The position numbers and the translations under genes are program-made. From an uncultured Lachnospiraceae bacterium (GTDB lineage: Bacteria > Bacillota > Clostridia > Lachnospirales > Lachnospiraceae): a stretch of 38,274 nt of DNA. The first letter of the stretch is position 1; each line of letters opens with the position of its first letter. Below, piece after piece: positions 7,705 through 15,232 of the stretch. Under the pieces are notes generated by a model. The model saw only the letters and a list, made by a program, of their open reading frames with translations, was not told where the DNA came from and did not search any database. The DNA is taken from positions 1 through 38,274 of the forward strand of contig CAMWSU010000018.1 in assembly GCA_947176965.1 (NCBI GenBank), in the 5' to 3' direction.

Positions 7705-10095
7705 TTATTTCTTTTTTGTACCTTTATACTCACTGCCGGATGCGATTTCCGCCTCGGCCTGTGCGATCTTGCGCTGCAGCTCTTCTTTTAAGGACGCCTT
7801 GATCTTTTCTTTTTTCTTTTTCAACTGGTCCTTTTTGCGTTGTGCCTCCGCCTGTCTGCGTTTGCGCTCATCCTCTTTCTCCTGCATCAAAGAAAGCTCT
7901 TTCTCGGTATACGGCACATAGGCAAGTACCGCGACAGACATCGGCGCCAAATTGATGCGAATCGAATATTCCCTCGTATCGCATTCATCTTTTTTTGCCT
8001 TCAGAACACGCGAATTTACGATGCCGCTTCCGCCGAATTCTTCACTGTCCGAATTGAAGATCTCCTTATATTTTCCATCTGCAGGCACCCCGGATTTATG
8101 GGACATCCATGCCTGATCCGAGAAATTCACGCCGATCAGTAAGGTTTGCTCCGGGCATTTACGTAAAAACAGCAGCACCGATTCATTGGCGGAAATGGCG
8201 TTCATCCACTCAAAGCCCTCCTCTCGCTCATCCCATGTATAGAGTGCGGGGCTGGAAAGATAGAACCGATTCAGCGCCGCTAAATACGCGTCCATTCCCT
8301 GCGGCAGAAAGCCCGTGTTCAGCAGCTTTGCTCCCGGATGCACCATCAGATACGCCGGAAGAAGCCTTGCCGCCGATGCCCGCAAAGACGCATCCTCGAT
8401 ATTCATGCAGGCAAGTCCGCAGTCGGATTTCAGGATATAGTCCCCGCTGAGCGCATTGATAAAATGCTCTTTATACATATAAAGGTAGGAAAGCGTCAGC
8501 TCATGATGCGCATTCCTGCGGTCGCCGTACGGAATCGTCAGATAGCGGAGCAAATCATTGACAAGCGCATAGTTCCATTTGTAATCAAACCCAAATCCGT
8601 CCTCTGCAAGCGGCGTCGTCAGATTCTGCCATCCCGACGCTTCATCCGTGATCATCAGCACATCAGGATACGCGCTCTTTACCATGGATACGGCGTTTTT
8701 CAAAAAGGCAATGGCATCAAGATTCTCGTTTCCGCCATACAGATTCGCAATCCACTCTCCGTTTTGTTTTCCGTAATCAAGGTAAAGCATGAATGAGGTA
8801 TCGCACACACGGATACCGTCGGCATGCAGTTCCTCGATCAAATAGCTGAGCGAAGAAAGCAAAAATGATTTCACCTCAGGTCTTGCATACTGGAACAGTT
8901 TGACCTGATAACGGTTATGAAATCCCTGTCTGATATCCAAATGCTCGTACAGGCAGCTGCCGTCATATTCCGAGAGCAGCTCGCCCGCCTTGGAAAAGCA
9001 TCCCGGCGCCCACTCAAATATAACGGAAAGCCCCTCCGCGTGCAGTGCGTCAACCGCCGCCTTTAACATGGCTGTGCTCTCAAAATACACGCCTGCCGCA
9101 TAGAACGCCACGGTCTCATGAACACTGTGATTATTCGTATTTTCCAATATGGTATGCTGTAAGCTGACATGCGTATAGCCGGCTTCCTTTAATTCCTTTG
9201 CCTTTGCATGAAGCGCCGCCATGCGCTTTTTTTCCTCTGTCTCGCCGTTAAACAGCGCCTCAGCGGAAAGTTCGCAGATGTGGAGCGCGCCGCCTGCCTG
9301 ATAGATCTGTTTCTTTTTCCATGCGCCATCCTTCCATGCATAATCTTCCCGTTCCAGGCGCGCAAGCAGATAATGATGCTCCTCCTCGCTGCATTCGTCA
9401 TAAAACTTTGTCGCATATGGCTCCGCCTTTATGACAATGTCCCCGCTCTTTTTGCGGATCTCATATTGATAGCCAATCCCCGCCTCCAGATCAGGGATAA
9501 ACAATTCAAACAGATCTGTAACCGTGCTGCGGTTCATCTGATGCACACGCCCGTCATAGCCATTAAATGCGCCGATCACGCTGACGCGCACTGCCTCCGG
9601 CGCCCAGACGCGGAACAGCACGCCCGCTACGCCGCGGCATACGGCACGGTGTGCCCCCATATATTTCCACGCATGATACTGGGTCCCCATATGGAACAGC
9701 TGCATCTGTGCCGGATCGCTTAAAGTATCCTCCGCCTTGGAAAGCTTTTTCTCTTCCGAATAAAGACATTCTCCCGCAGGATAGGCATAGGGATCATGCA
9801 GATACAAGATCTCTTTTGTCTCTTTCGATGTCACCTTAAAGCGGTATTCCGTCTGCTTTTTGACGGGAAGCAGAACGGCAAAATAGCCCTCCTCGTCCGC
9901 AAGTTCCATCGGATATTCCTTCTCCGGATTTCCCATCAGCACACTGACCTTGTCCGCTCCCGGCAGAAATGTCTGCACCAATGTCTGGGAGCCTGCCGCA
10001 TGCGGTCCGAGCAGTTCGCCCGGCTCATCCGTATCCGAATAAATAATGCCCTCCATCTCACGCCAGTTCATGTAACGGTATAATTTTTTTGTCAT
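7705..10095 (-). CDS. GlgB-like protein with all catalytic regions altered (probable pseudoenzyme)
   Basis: 796 residues built like a bacterial 1,4-alpha-glucan branching enzyme: an N-terminal beta domain (about 35-105), a CBM48-like domain (about 155-232, VLFRVWAPEAVRVSVIGAFN), a GH13-type barrel (about 265-610) and a C-terminal beta domain (about 640-727). GlgB-specific stretches remain, such as MLYLDYGK, NLYGGNENLDAI and FGFDYKWN. Aligned by eye, the catalytic residues are changed. Region I DWVPAHF reads EWAPGCF (361-367). The region II nucleophile Asp of RVDAV is Cys431 (RVCDT). The region III acid/base Glu is Asp484 (ITDEASGW). The region IV His-Asp pair is Tyr537-Leu538. A K/E/R-rich tail (about 730-785) is likely a charged helix or coiled coil. 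Normal glycosyl transfer is therefore unlikely; glucan binding or scaffolding is possible. The reading frame is intact, so it is not a decayed gene. It follows the DUF1015 gene by 67 bases. The Shine-Dalgarno is weak (GGTGGGG, distant). Confidence 0.85.
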   Translation of the reverse strand: MTKKLYRYMNWREMEGIIYSDTDEPGELLGPHAAGSQTLVQTFLPGADKVSVLMGNPEKEYPMELADEEGYFAVLLPVKKQTEYRFKVTSKETKEILYLHDPYAYPAGECLYSEEKKLSKAEDTLSDPAQMQLFHMGTQYHAWKYMGAHRAVCRGVAGVLFRVWAPEAVRVSVIGAFNGYDGRVHQMNRSTVTDLFELFIPDLEAGIGYQYEIRKKSGDIVIKAEPYATKFYDECSEEEHHYLLARLEREDYAWKDGAWKKKQIYQAGGALHICELSAEALFNGETEEKKRMAALHAKAKELKEAGYTHVSLQHTILENTNNHSVHETVAFYAAGVYFESTAMLKAAVDALHAEGLSVIFEWAPGCFSKAGELLSEYDGSCLYEHLDIRQGFHNRYQVKLFQYARPEVKSFLLSSLSYLIEELHADGIRVCDTSFMLYLDYGKQNGEWIANLYGGNENLDAIAFLKNAVSMVKSAYPDVLMITDEASGWQNLTTPLAEDGFGFDYKWNYALVNDLLRYLTIPYGDRRNAHHELTLSYLYMYKEHFINALSGDYILKSDCGLACMNIEDASLRASAARLLPAYLMVHPGAKLLNTGFLPQGMDAYLAALNRFYLSSPALYTWDEREEGFEWMNAISANESVLLFLRKCPEQTLLIGVNFSDQAWMSHKSGVPADGKYKEIFNSDSEEFGGSGIVNSRVLKAKKDECDTREYSIRINLAPMSVAVLAYVPYTEKELSLMQEKEDERKRRQAEAQRKKDQLKKKKEKIKASLKEELQRKIAQAEAEIASGSEYKGTKKK

Positions 10096-10162
10096 TCCGC
10101 TTACCCCACCTTCTTCAATCTTCTCTTAAACTAACTCATTACGGCAAACGCCGATACCGGTC

Positions 10163-11413
10163 TCAAAACTGATGAATATATAAACCGCTCCGCAGCTTCG
10201 GCTCAAACCATGTCGATTTCGGCGGCATCAAAAGTCCCTTATCCGCCACAGCAAACAGTTCGTCGATGGAAGTCGGATACATGGCAAACGCCACGGCGCA
10301 ATCTTCCTTCACCCGCCGCTCTAATTCTTCCAGCCCCCGGATACCGCCGACAAAATCAATCCGACGATCCGTTTTCGGATCCGTGATACCAAGGATTGGG
10401 GCGAGGCAGTCATTTTGCAGGACAGACACATCCAGCGCCTCCACCGGATGCTCCGCCGCCTCGCTAAAAAGCTGCTCGGCCCGTTTGGAAGTCAGACGAT
10501 ACCACCCGTCCTCCATCACCATGCCGAATATTCCTTTTTTATCCGGCTTTACTTTGACCGCACCGCAAAATTCCACCGTAAACGGCTCTTCCAGCCGCGC
10601 AAGAAACTGCTCTTTTGTCAATCCGCCCAGATCCTTTACCACACGGTTATAATCAAGGATCGTAAGTTCTTCATCTGGAAACAGCACGGACAAAAAAGAA
10701 TTAAATTCCTCATTGCCGTCGTAGTCAGGATGTTCCTCGCGTTTTGCAAGCCCGACCTTGACTGCGGACGCACAGCGGTGATGCCCGTCAGCAATATAAA
10801 TGCTGTCCATAGCGGCAAATGCGTCCTGCACCGTCCGAATATCCTCATCATCCGCGATCACCCACCCCGTATGCCCGATCCCGTCCTCCGAGACAAAATC
10901 GTATTCGGGCGGCGTATCCGTCTTCCGCGCGATCAGCTCTGAAAGCGCTTCATTACGGCGGTATGCAAGAAAAATCGGTCCCGTCTGCGCTCCGCATGCC
11001 GTCACATGGCGGATGCGGTCCTCCTCTTTATCCGCTCTGGTATTCTCATGCTTTTTGATCACACCGCTTACATAATCGTCCACAGCGGCACAGCCGACGA
11101 TCCCCGTCTGGCTGTGTCCGTTCATCGTCTGACGGTACAGATAATAGCAGGGACGTTCCTCCTTTACAAACACTCCGCGCTTTGCCATATCCCACAAAAG
11201 CGTGCGCGCATGCTCATAAACCTCCGGTGCATACATATCATGCCCGGGTTCAAAATAGAGCTCCGGTCTGTCCACATGTAAAAAAGAATCGGGACGTCCC
11301 TCCACCGCGGCGCGCGCCTCCATGGAAGAATACACATCATACGGAAGCGCTGCAACGGACTGTTCGCGCCCTTTTGCCGGTCTCCATGCCTGAAACGGTC
11401 TGATCTTAGCCAT
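10163..11413 (-). CDS. DUF1015 family protein (SerK/ParB-like motif)
   Basis: 416 residues. It has the DUF1015 hallmarks: an N-terminal IRPFQAWRP and ALPYDVYS, then KHENTRADKEEDR (about 121-133), and IADGHHRCASA (about 207-217). Function is not established. The DGHHR motif resembles the nucleotide-contacting motif of ParB/Srx-fold kinases such as the free-serine kinases SerK and SbnI. From memory, DUF1015 genes are often beside serA and serC in clostridia, so a role in serine or phosphoserine metabolism is plausible; this is inference. Here serA lies about 9 kb away. The ATG has GGAGG 13 bases upstream, slightly far. It leads the GlgB-like, mscS and metH genes and has a long structured leader. 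Confidence 0.85.
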   Translation of the reverse strand: MAKIRPFQAWRPAKGREQSVAALPYDVYSSMEARAAVEGRPDSFLHVDRPELYFEPGHDMYAPEVYEHARTLLWDMAKRGVFVKEERPCYYLYRQTMNGHSQTGIVGCAAVDDYVSGVIKKHENTRADKEEDRIRHVTACGAQTGPIFLAYRRNEALSELIARKTDTPPEYDFVSEDGIGHTGWVIADDEDIRTVQDAFAAMDSIYIADGHHRCASAVKVGLAKREEHPDYDGNEEFNSFLSVLFPDEELTILDYNRVVKDLGGLTKEQFLARLEEPFTVEFCGAVKVKPDKKGIFGMVMEDGWYRLTSKRAEQLFSEAAEHPVEALDVSVLQNDCLAPILGITDPKTDRRIDFVGGIRGLEELERRVKEDCAVAFAMYPTSIDELFAVADKGLLMPPKSTWFEPKLRSGLYIHQF

Positions 11414-11448
11414 CTTCTCTTATGAGCCTCCATTCTTACCAATGTCCG

Positions 11449-11474
11449 CAAATTTGGGCGTAAGCACAAATTTG
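11449..11474. repeat. Dispersed hairpin repeat, copy 1 (DUF1015 leader)
   Basis: Perfect 8-bp arms CAAATTTG flank a 10-base loop. The core AATTTGGGCGTAAGCACAAAT recurs, with one extra base, at 17258-17279, and weaker similarity extends to the left. It lies in the untranslated leader of the DUF1015 gene. Confidence 0.65.
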
Positions 11475-11476
11475 TC

Positions 11477-11503
11477 GTGTGAAAAATCTCTGATTTTTCA
11501 CAC
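11477..11503. repeat. Perfect hairpin in the DUF1015 leader
   Basis: 12-bp perfect stem GTGTGAAAAATC with GATTTTTCACAC around a TCT loop, immediately beside the dispersed repeat at 11449. A third hairpin (AAAGAACGC, loop AAA, GCGTTCTTT, 11536-11556) completes three stems in a row within the presumed leader. No T run follows on the minus strand. Confidence 0.7.
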
Positions 11504-11559
11504 TATCTCCTTGTAATTTAGACAGATTCATAGTCAAAGAACGCAAAGCGTTCTTTTCT

Positions 11560-11588
11560 ATTTTAGCAGAAGAAGCGCATAGAAACAA
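11560..11588 (-). promoter_or_regulatory. Promoter of the DUF1015 gene
   Basis: Minus strand: TTGTTT (11583-11588), 17-base spacer, TAAAAT (11560-11565). It would give a leader of about 140 bases containing three hairpins. It lies back to back with the plus-strand promoter at 11603-11631, so the two polymerases would compete. Confidence 0.65.
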
Positions 11589-11602
11589 TAAAAAGATGAA
11601 AA

Positions 11603-11631
11603 TTGACATTGCGATACGCAGATGTTATGAT
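11603..11631 (+). promoter_or_regulatory. Promoter of the small gene and HD-GYP gene
   Basis: TTGACA (11603-11608), 17-base spacer, TATGAT (11626-11631): near-consensus sigma-A promoter about 33 bases before the ATG of the 91-residue protein. Confidence 0.85.
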
Positions 11632-11664
11632 GACACTAGCATTTCTTTTTCAGGAGGCAGGGAT

Positions 11665-11940
11665 ATGACAAAGGAAGACCAACAGTTTTTAGATCGTATC
11701 AACGATTATGCAAATCAGGTGCTCGACCATATTGACCCGCAGAAAACACAGGTCAGTTACCAGCTTCAGAAGCTCCGCCCCGTTATGCAGGAGCTTGCGA
11801 TGGAAAACGGCATGAGTGTTGAGGAAGTTTTTATCAAATATATGGACCTCGCAAGCGAGGCTTCCGTCGAGCGGGAACGGAAATTTCAAAATACCGTCGG
11901 GAACATGACACAATACGGCGACTTAGGAGACGAGCACTGA
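11665..11940 (+). CDS. Small conserved-looking protein of unknown function, 91 aa
   Basis: 91 residues, mostly helical by composition, acidic at the C-terminus (GDLGDEH); no membrane segment or metal motif. I do not recognise a named family. The start is well supported: AGGAGG sits 7 bases before the ATG at 11665, and a consensus promoter lies just upstream. The long predicted helix (QLQKLRPVMQELAMENG) followed by EEVFIKYMDLASEAS suggests a small protein-protein interaction module. It is followed 52 bases later by the HD-GYP gene on the same strand, so the two are probably cotranscribed and may act together. Confidence 0.8.
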   Translation: MTKEDQQFLDRINDYANQVLDHIDPQKTQVSYQLQKLRPVMQELAMENGMSVEEVFIKYMDLASEASVERERKFQNTVGNMTQYGDLGDEH

Positions 11941-11992
11941 GATTGCTTCCACCGCCCCAATTTTTTTGCAAAAGAAGGGAAACTTCCAAACT

Positions 11993-13249
11993 ATGAGTAT
12001 CATCAGCAGTAAAGATGTCAATGAGATCATCAGGAAAACGCTCAGCATCATTAATCCCAAGATCATGAATCACGGGGATGTCACAGGCTATATCCTGTTC
12101 AAAATGTTAGAATGCGAGCAGCGCTACACCGAACAGGAGCTTGTCGATTATACGATGCTCGGCATTCTTCACGATATTGGTCTCTACAAAGAGGCAAATG
12201 TCAAAAATGTCGTGGATTTTGAGACAAAGAATCTTTGGCCGCATTCCATTTACGGCTTTCTTTTTCTTAAATATCTCTCTCCTATGGGTGACAAGGCAGA
12301 AATCGTACTGTACCATCATTTGGATTACAACAAATATGGCCTGATACACAGTCGCTTTAAGCATATTATCGAATGCCTCAATCTTGCTGACAAGATGGAT
12401 ACGTTTCTCCACTTAAAAGAAGAAAATCTGGAGAAGGACTATTTCACGCTCTATCGCGATATTAAGTTTTCCGGCGATGCGCTTGATCTTTTTTGGAAGG
12501 CGGAGGCACGCTTCGGTATCACCGACAATCTGGTAAACGGAAGCTATCGGCAGGAAATGGAGGAACTGCTTGCAAAGAGAGCCTTTTCCGAGCAATATAA
12601 AAAGGGCTTTTTGGAAATGCTTGTTTACACGATTGATTTCCGAAGCGAGCATACCGTTGTACATACGCTTGCAACCGTCAATTTTGCACAGCAGCTCGGA
12701 CGCTTAAAACGACTTAGCGGCAAGGATTTGAGGGATCTCTATTACGGCGCACTGCTGCACGATCTCGGCAAGATCGCCATACCGCTTCATATTTTGGAAT
12801 CGCCGGGACGACTCTCCGATCAGGATATGAAGATCATGAAGGCGCATGTCCGAATCACGGAAATGATCCTGGAAGGAATCGTGGACAATGACGTGTTGCA
12901 GATTGCGGTGCGGCATCATGAGAAATTAGACGGCAGCGGCTACCACAAGGGATTAACGGGCGACCAGCTGACACTGCCGCAGCAGATTGTTGCCGTTGCC
13001 GATATTTTAAGCGCACTCTACGGAAAGCGAAGCTATAAGGACGCCTTTCCAAAAGAAAAGATTCAAAGCATCATACAGGGCGATGCGGATAATGGCAAGA
13101 TCAGTAAAAGTACCGTGGAAAGTCTGATGAGCCATTATGACCAGATCATCGCTGAATTTGAAAAAGAAAAAGAAAATACGATCGGTCTGTACTTAAAGAT
13201 CAAAGAGCAATATGCGGAAATGATCGAACGTTTTAAGGATTTTAACTAA
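11993..13249 (+). CDS. HD-GYP-type phosphohydrolase with a second N-terminal HD domain
   Basis: 418 residues. The C-terminal half (about 210-375) is an HD-GYP domain: HD pair in LLHDLGK (His256-Asp257), downstream His residues, and HHEKLDGSGYH (308-318), then the AVADILSAL helix. Such domains hydrolyse cyclic di-GMP or related dinucleotides. The signature ends GYH where the family has GYP. The N-terminal half (about 20-140) is another HD-like domain with GILHDIGLY (His60-Asp61), WPHS, YHH and NLADKMD. No receiver, PAS or membrane segment is present, so it is probably cytosolic. The start was placed at the ATG at 11993; GAAGGG lies about 13 bases upstream, and an in-frame TTG at 11966 has no ribosome site. 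Its stop codon lies inside the following 18-bp terminator stem. Confidence 0.87.
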   Translation: MSIISSKDVNEIIRKTLSIINPKIMNHGDVTGYILFKMLECEQRYTEQELVDYTMLGILHDIGLYKEANVKNVVDFETKNLWPHSIYGFLFLKYLSPMGDKAEIVLYHHLDYNKYGLIHSRFKHIIECLNLADKMDTFLHLKEENLEKDYFTLYRDIKFSGDALDLFWKAEARFGITDNLVNGSYRQEMEELLAKRAFSEQYKKGFLEMLVYTIDFRSEHTVVHTLATVNFAQQLGRLKRLSGKDLRDLYYGALLHDLGKIAIPLHILESPGRLSDQDMKIMKAHVRITEMILEGIVDNDVLQIAVRHHEKLDGSGYHKGLTGDQLTLPQQIVAVADILSALYGKRSYKDAFPKEKIQSIIQGDADNGKISKSTVESLMSHYDQIIAEFEKEKENTIGLYLKIKEQYAEMIERFKDFN

Positions 13250-13284
13250 AAAAGATTGGCGCGGCTGCGCCAATCTTTTTTAGT
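13245..13284. terminator. Bidirectional terminator, cassette left edge (hairpin family A)
   Basis: Perfect 18-bp inverted repeat (13245-13262 with 13267-13284, loop GGCT): core AAAGATTGGCGC / GCGCCAATCTTT, with six A on one side and six T on the other, so it can work in both directions. It contains the HD-GYP stop codon. The same 12-bp core recurs at 20490-20517 at the far side of the ABC/LytTR block. Confidence 0.9.
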
Positions 13285-13308
13285 GTATGGAAATTATCTC
13301 ACCCCCCG

Positions 13309-13333
13309 GAAGAATCCGCAATGCGGATTCTTC
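13309..13333. repeat. Palindrome family B, copy 2
   Basis: Perfect 11-bp inverted repeat GAAGAATCCGC, loop AAT, GCGGATTCTTC, downstream of the second ABC gene. The same 11-bp arms occur at 30873-30898, and a one-base-shorter version at 1309-1331. Confidence 0.75.
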
Positions 13334-13335
13334 GA

Positions 13336-13358
13336 AAGCATTTCCTGCGGAAATGCTT
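13336..13358. terminator. Hairpin at the 3' end of the ABC operon
   Basis: AAGCATTTCC, loop TGC, GGAAATGCTT: 10-bp perfect stem right after the stop of the second ABC gene. The T run (TTTTTT) is on the plus-strand side, so it would stop plus-strand transcription better than the ABC transcript. Confidence 0.55.
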
Positions 13359-13360
13359 TT

Positions 13361-15232
13361 TTATGCATACAGCTCTCCTGCCGTATCCTTATAATATTCT
13401 GCCTGCGCAGTCCAAAGCGCCTTATATACGCCGCCCTGCTCCAGCAGCGAATTGTGCGACCCCCTCTCAGCGACAGTGCCGTTCTCCATCACGACGATTT
13501 CATCACAGAACCGGCAGGAAGAAAGCCTGTGAGAAATATATACTGCCGTTCTCGTCCCCACAATGTCATTGAATTTTGTATAAATATCATGCTCTGAAAT
13601 CGGATCAAGGGCGGCTGTGGGCTCATCCAGAACGATAAACGGCGCACCTTTATAGATTGCCCTTGCAAGGCATAACTTCTGTGCCTCTCCGCCCGATATT
13701 TCTACACCATGCTCGTCGAAATTCTTATACAGGCATGTTTCAATTCCCTTATCCATTCCGTCAAGCCATTCTCCTAAGCCTGCCCGCGTCACACAATCCG
13801 TAACTCGTTCGGCATCATATTCCACATTTGCGGCAACATTCTCCGCCATACTGAAACAGAATAATCCCGAATCCTGAAACACGACCGAAAACAGTGCTAT
13901 ATAGTCCTCGTATTGATATTTTCGGATGTCAATTCCATTGAGCGTGATTTCTCCTTCGGTCGGATCATAAAGACGGCAGAGCAGCTTCACCAGCGTTGAT
14001 TTTCCGCAGCCGTTTTTCCCCACAAGCGCCATTTTCTCACCGATCTTCCATTTCAAATTCACATCCTGCAGCGCATACTGCTCCGAACCCGGATACCGAA
14101 AATATACATGCTGAAACGCAAACTCATATTCATTGTCCTCCCGCTTTTCTGTCGGGATGGTACCCTTGTATTTTTCATCTGGAATATCCAGAAAATCAAA
14201 GGTATATTTCATATATTCCCAGTTGATGGATAGTTCCCCAAAGCCGCCTGCAACTCTTGTTATACCGTTTCGTATCCTTGAAAAATACATCACAAAGCCG
14301 GTGATCTCCCCCACCGTAAGGGCACCCGTGATCGCCCTTGCCGCTGCAAAGCCATACATCAGAATATTAGAAACCAGCGTGATTCCGCCGATTCCGAAAT
14401 GGGCCAGGAGAATTTTTTTTATCCCCTTTTCCCATCCGCCAAGCCATTTCTCCGAATTTTTGTAATATTCGTTCAAGATCATCTCCTGCTCGCCGTAAAT
14501 GCGCACATCTTTACCGTTGCGATAATTTTGGATGACGTTTCCATTATAATATAATGACGTTCTTGCATGCTGCAGAATTTCTTTGTCATTTTGGAGAAAT
14601 GCCATATATTTGACTTCCTTTTTATTCGGCGCAAGCGCTCTTATCATTTCTAACAATGCTGCAAAAGCGATTGCGGAAATCAGTCCCCAGTTTGAATTCA
14701 CAAATCCCCAGAATCCAGGTGTTTTGGGCGTATCTTTTATTGCGAGAGGCGCAATCAGGATCAATCCCATAACCGCCGTGATCATTCCGCATACAATGTC
14801 CTCCAGCCTCAATATGACATTACCCATCCTGCCCATGCCATTATCTGCCCGTTCATATTGGATGTGTACTTCGGGATTCTCAAGATGCACAAAATCCATA
14901 TTATGCATTTTCTCCAAAAGCATTTTCCGCTTGTTTTTCTCCAGTGCGAACTCATGGCAGTTATCACGTCTCTTTATCACATGTCTGAAACAAAAAAGCC
15001 CCCATTCGATTAAGCCTGTGATTAAGGTAAATAAGATAATATCCTTACGCGGTTTATTTTCAATCACCATATCAATGATCTTCATGGTAATAAAAATGTG
15101 AAGATATTCCTGCAATATTGTGGGAACCTGTAATGCAATCTGCCTTGCGGTATAACCTTTGTCCGCACGATCTGTTATTTTCAGACAGCGCTTTACCATA
15201 TAGAGCTTTTCCCGCATTTTCTGTTTATTCAT
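13361..15232 (-). CDS. ABC exporter half-transporter, membrane plus ATPase (second gene)
   Basis: 623 residues. The N-terminal membrane domain has hydrophobic helices to about residue 310. The ATPase domain has Walker A GKNGCGKST, signature EISGGEAQK, Walker B FIVLDEPTAALDP and H-loop ISHRL, all canonical. Type I exporter fold without a peptidase domain. The start is the ATG at 15232 with GGAGG 9 bases upstream; it overlaps the stop of the preceding ABC gene by 8 bases, indicating translational coupling and probably a heterodimer with that product. It is the last gene of the accessory block. Substrate unknown: a peptide, lipid or drug are all possible, and the LytTR/GHKL pair upstream suggests export tied to peptide or envelope sensing. 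Confidence 0.92.
   Translation of the reverse strand: MNKQKMREKLYMVKRCLKITDRADKGYTARQIALQVPTILQEYLHIFITMKIIDMVIENKPRKDIILFTLITGLIEWGLFCFRHVIKRRDNCHEFALEKNKRKMLLEKMHNMDFVHLENPEVHIQYERADNGMGRMGNVILRLEDIVCGMITAVMGLILIAPLAIKDTPKTPGFWGFVNSNWGLISAIAFAALLEMIRALAPNKKEVKYMAFLQNDKEILQHARTSLYYNGNVIQNYRNGKDVRIYGEQEMILNEYYKNSEKWLGGWEKGIKKILLAHFGIGGITLVSNILMYGFAAARAITGALTVGEITGFVMYFSRIRNGITRVAGGFGELSINWEYMKYTFDFLDIPDEKYKGTIPTEKREDNEYEFAFQHVYFRYPGSEQYALQDVNLKWKIGEKMALVGKNGCGKSTLVKLLCRLYDPTEGEITLNGIDIRKYQYEDYIALFSVVFQDSGLFCFSMAENVAANVEYDAERVTDCVTRAGLGEWLDGMDKGIETCLYKNFDEHGVEISGGEAQKLCLARAIYKGAPFIVLDEPTAALDPISEHDIYTKFNDIVGTRTAVYISHRLSSCRFCDEIVVMENGTVAERGSHNSLLEQGGVYKALWTAQAEYYKDTAGELYA

Noticed and set aside
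7705-10095. Calling this gene a working glycogen branching enzyme (glgB)
   Set aside because: The nucleophile, acid/base and His/Asp positions are all substituted; the name would imply an activity the sequence does not support.
13256-13597. Plus-strand open frame after the HD-GYP gene
   Set aside because: It starts inside the terminator hairpin region and overlaps the end of the second ABC gene in antisense; no family resemblance.
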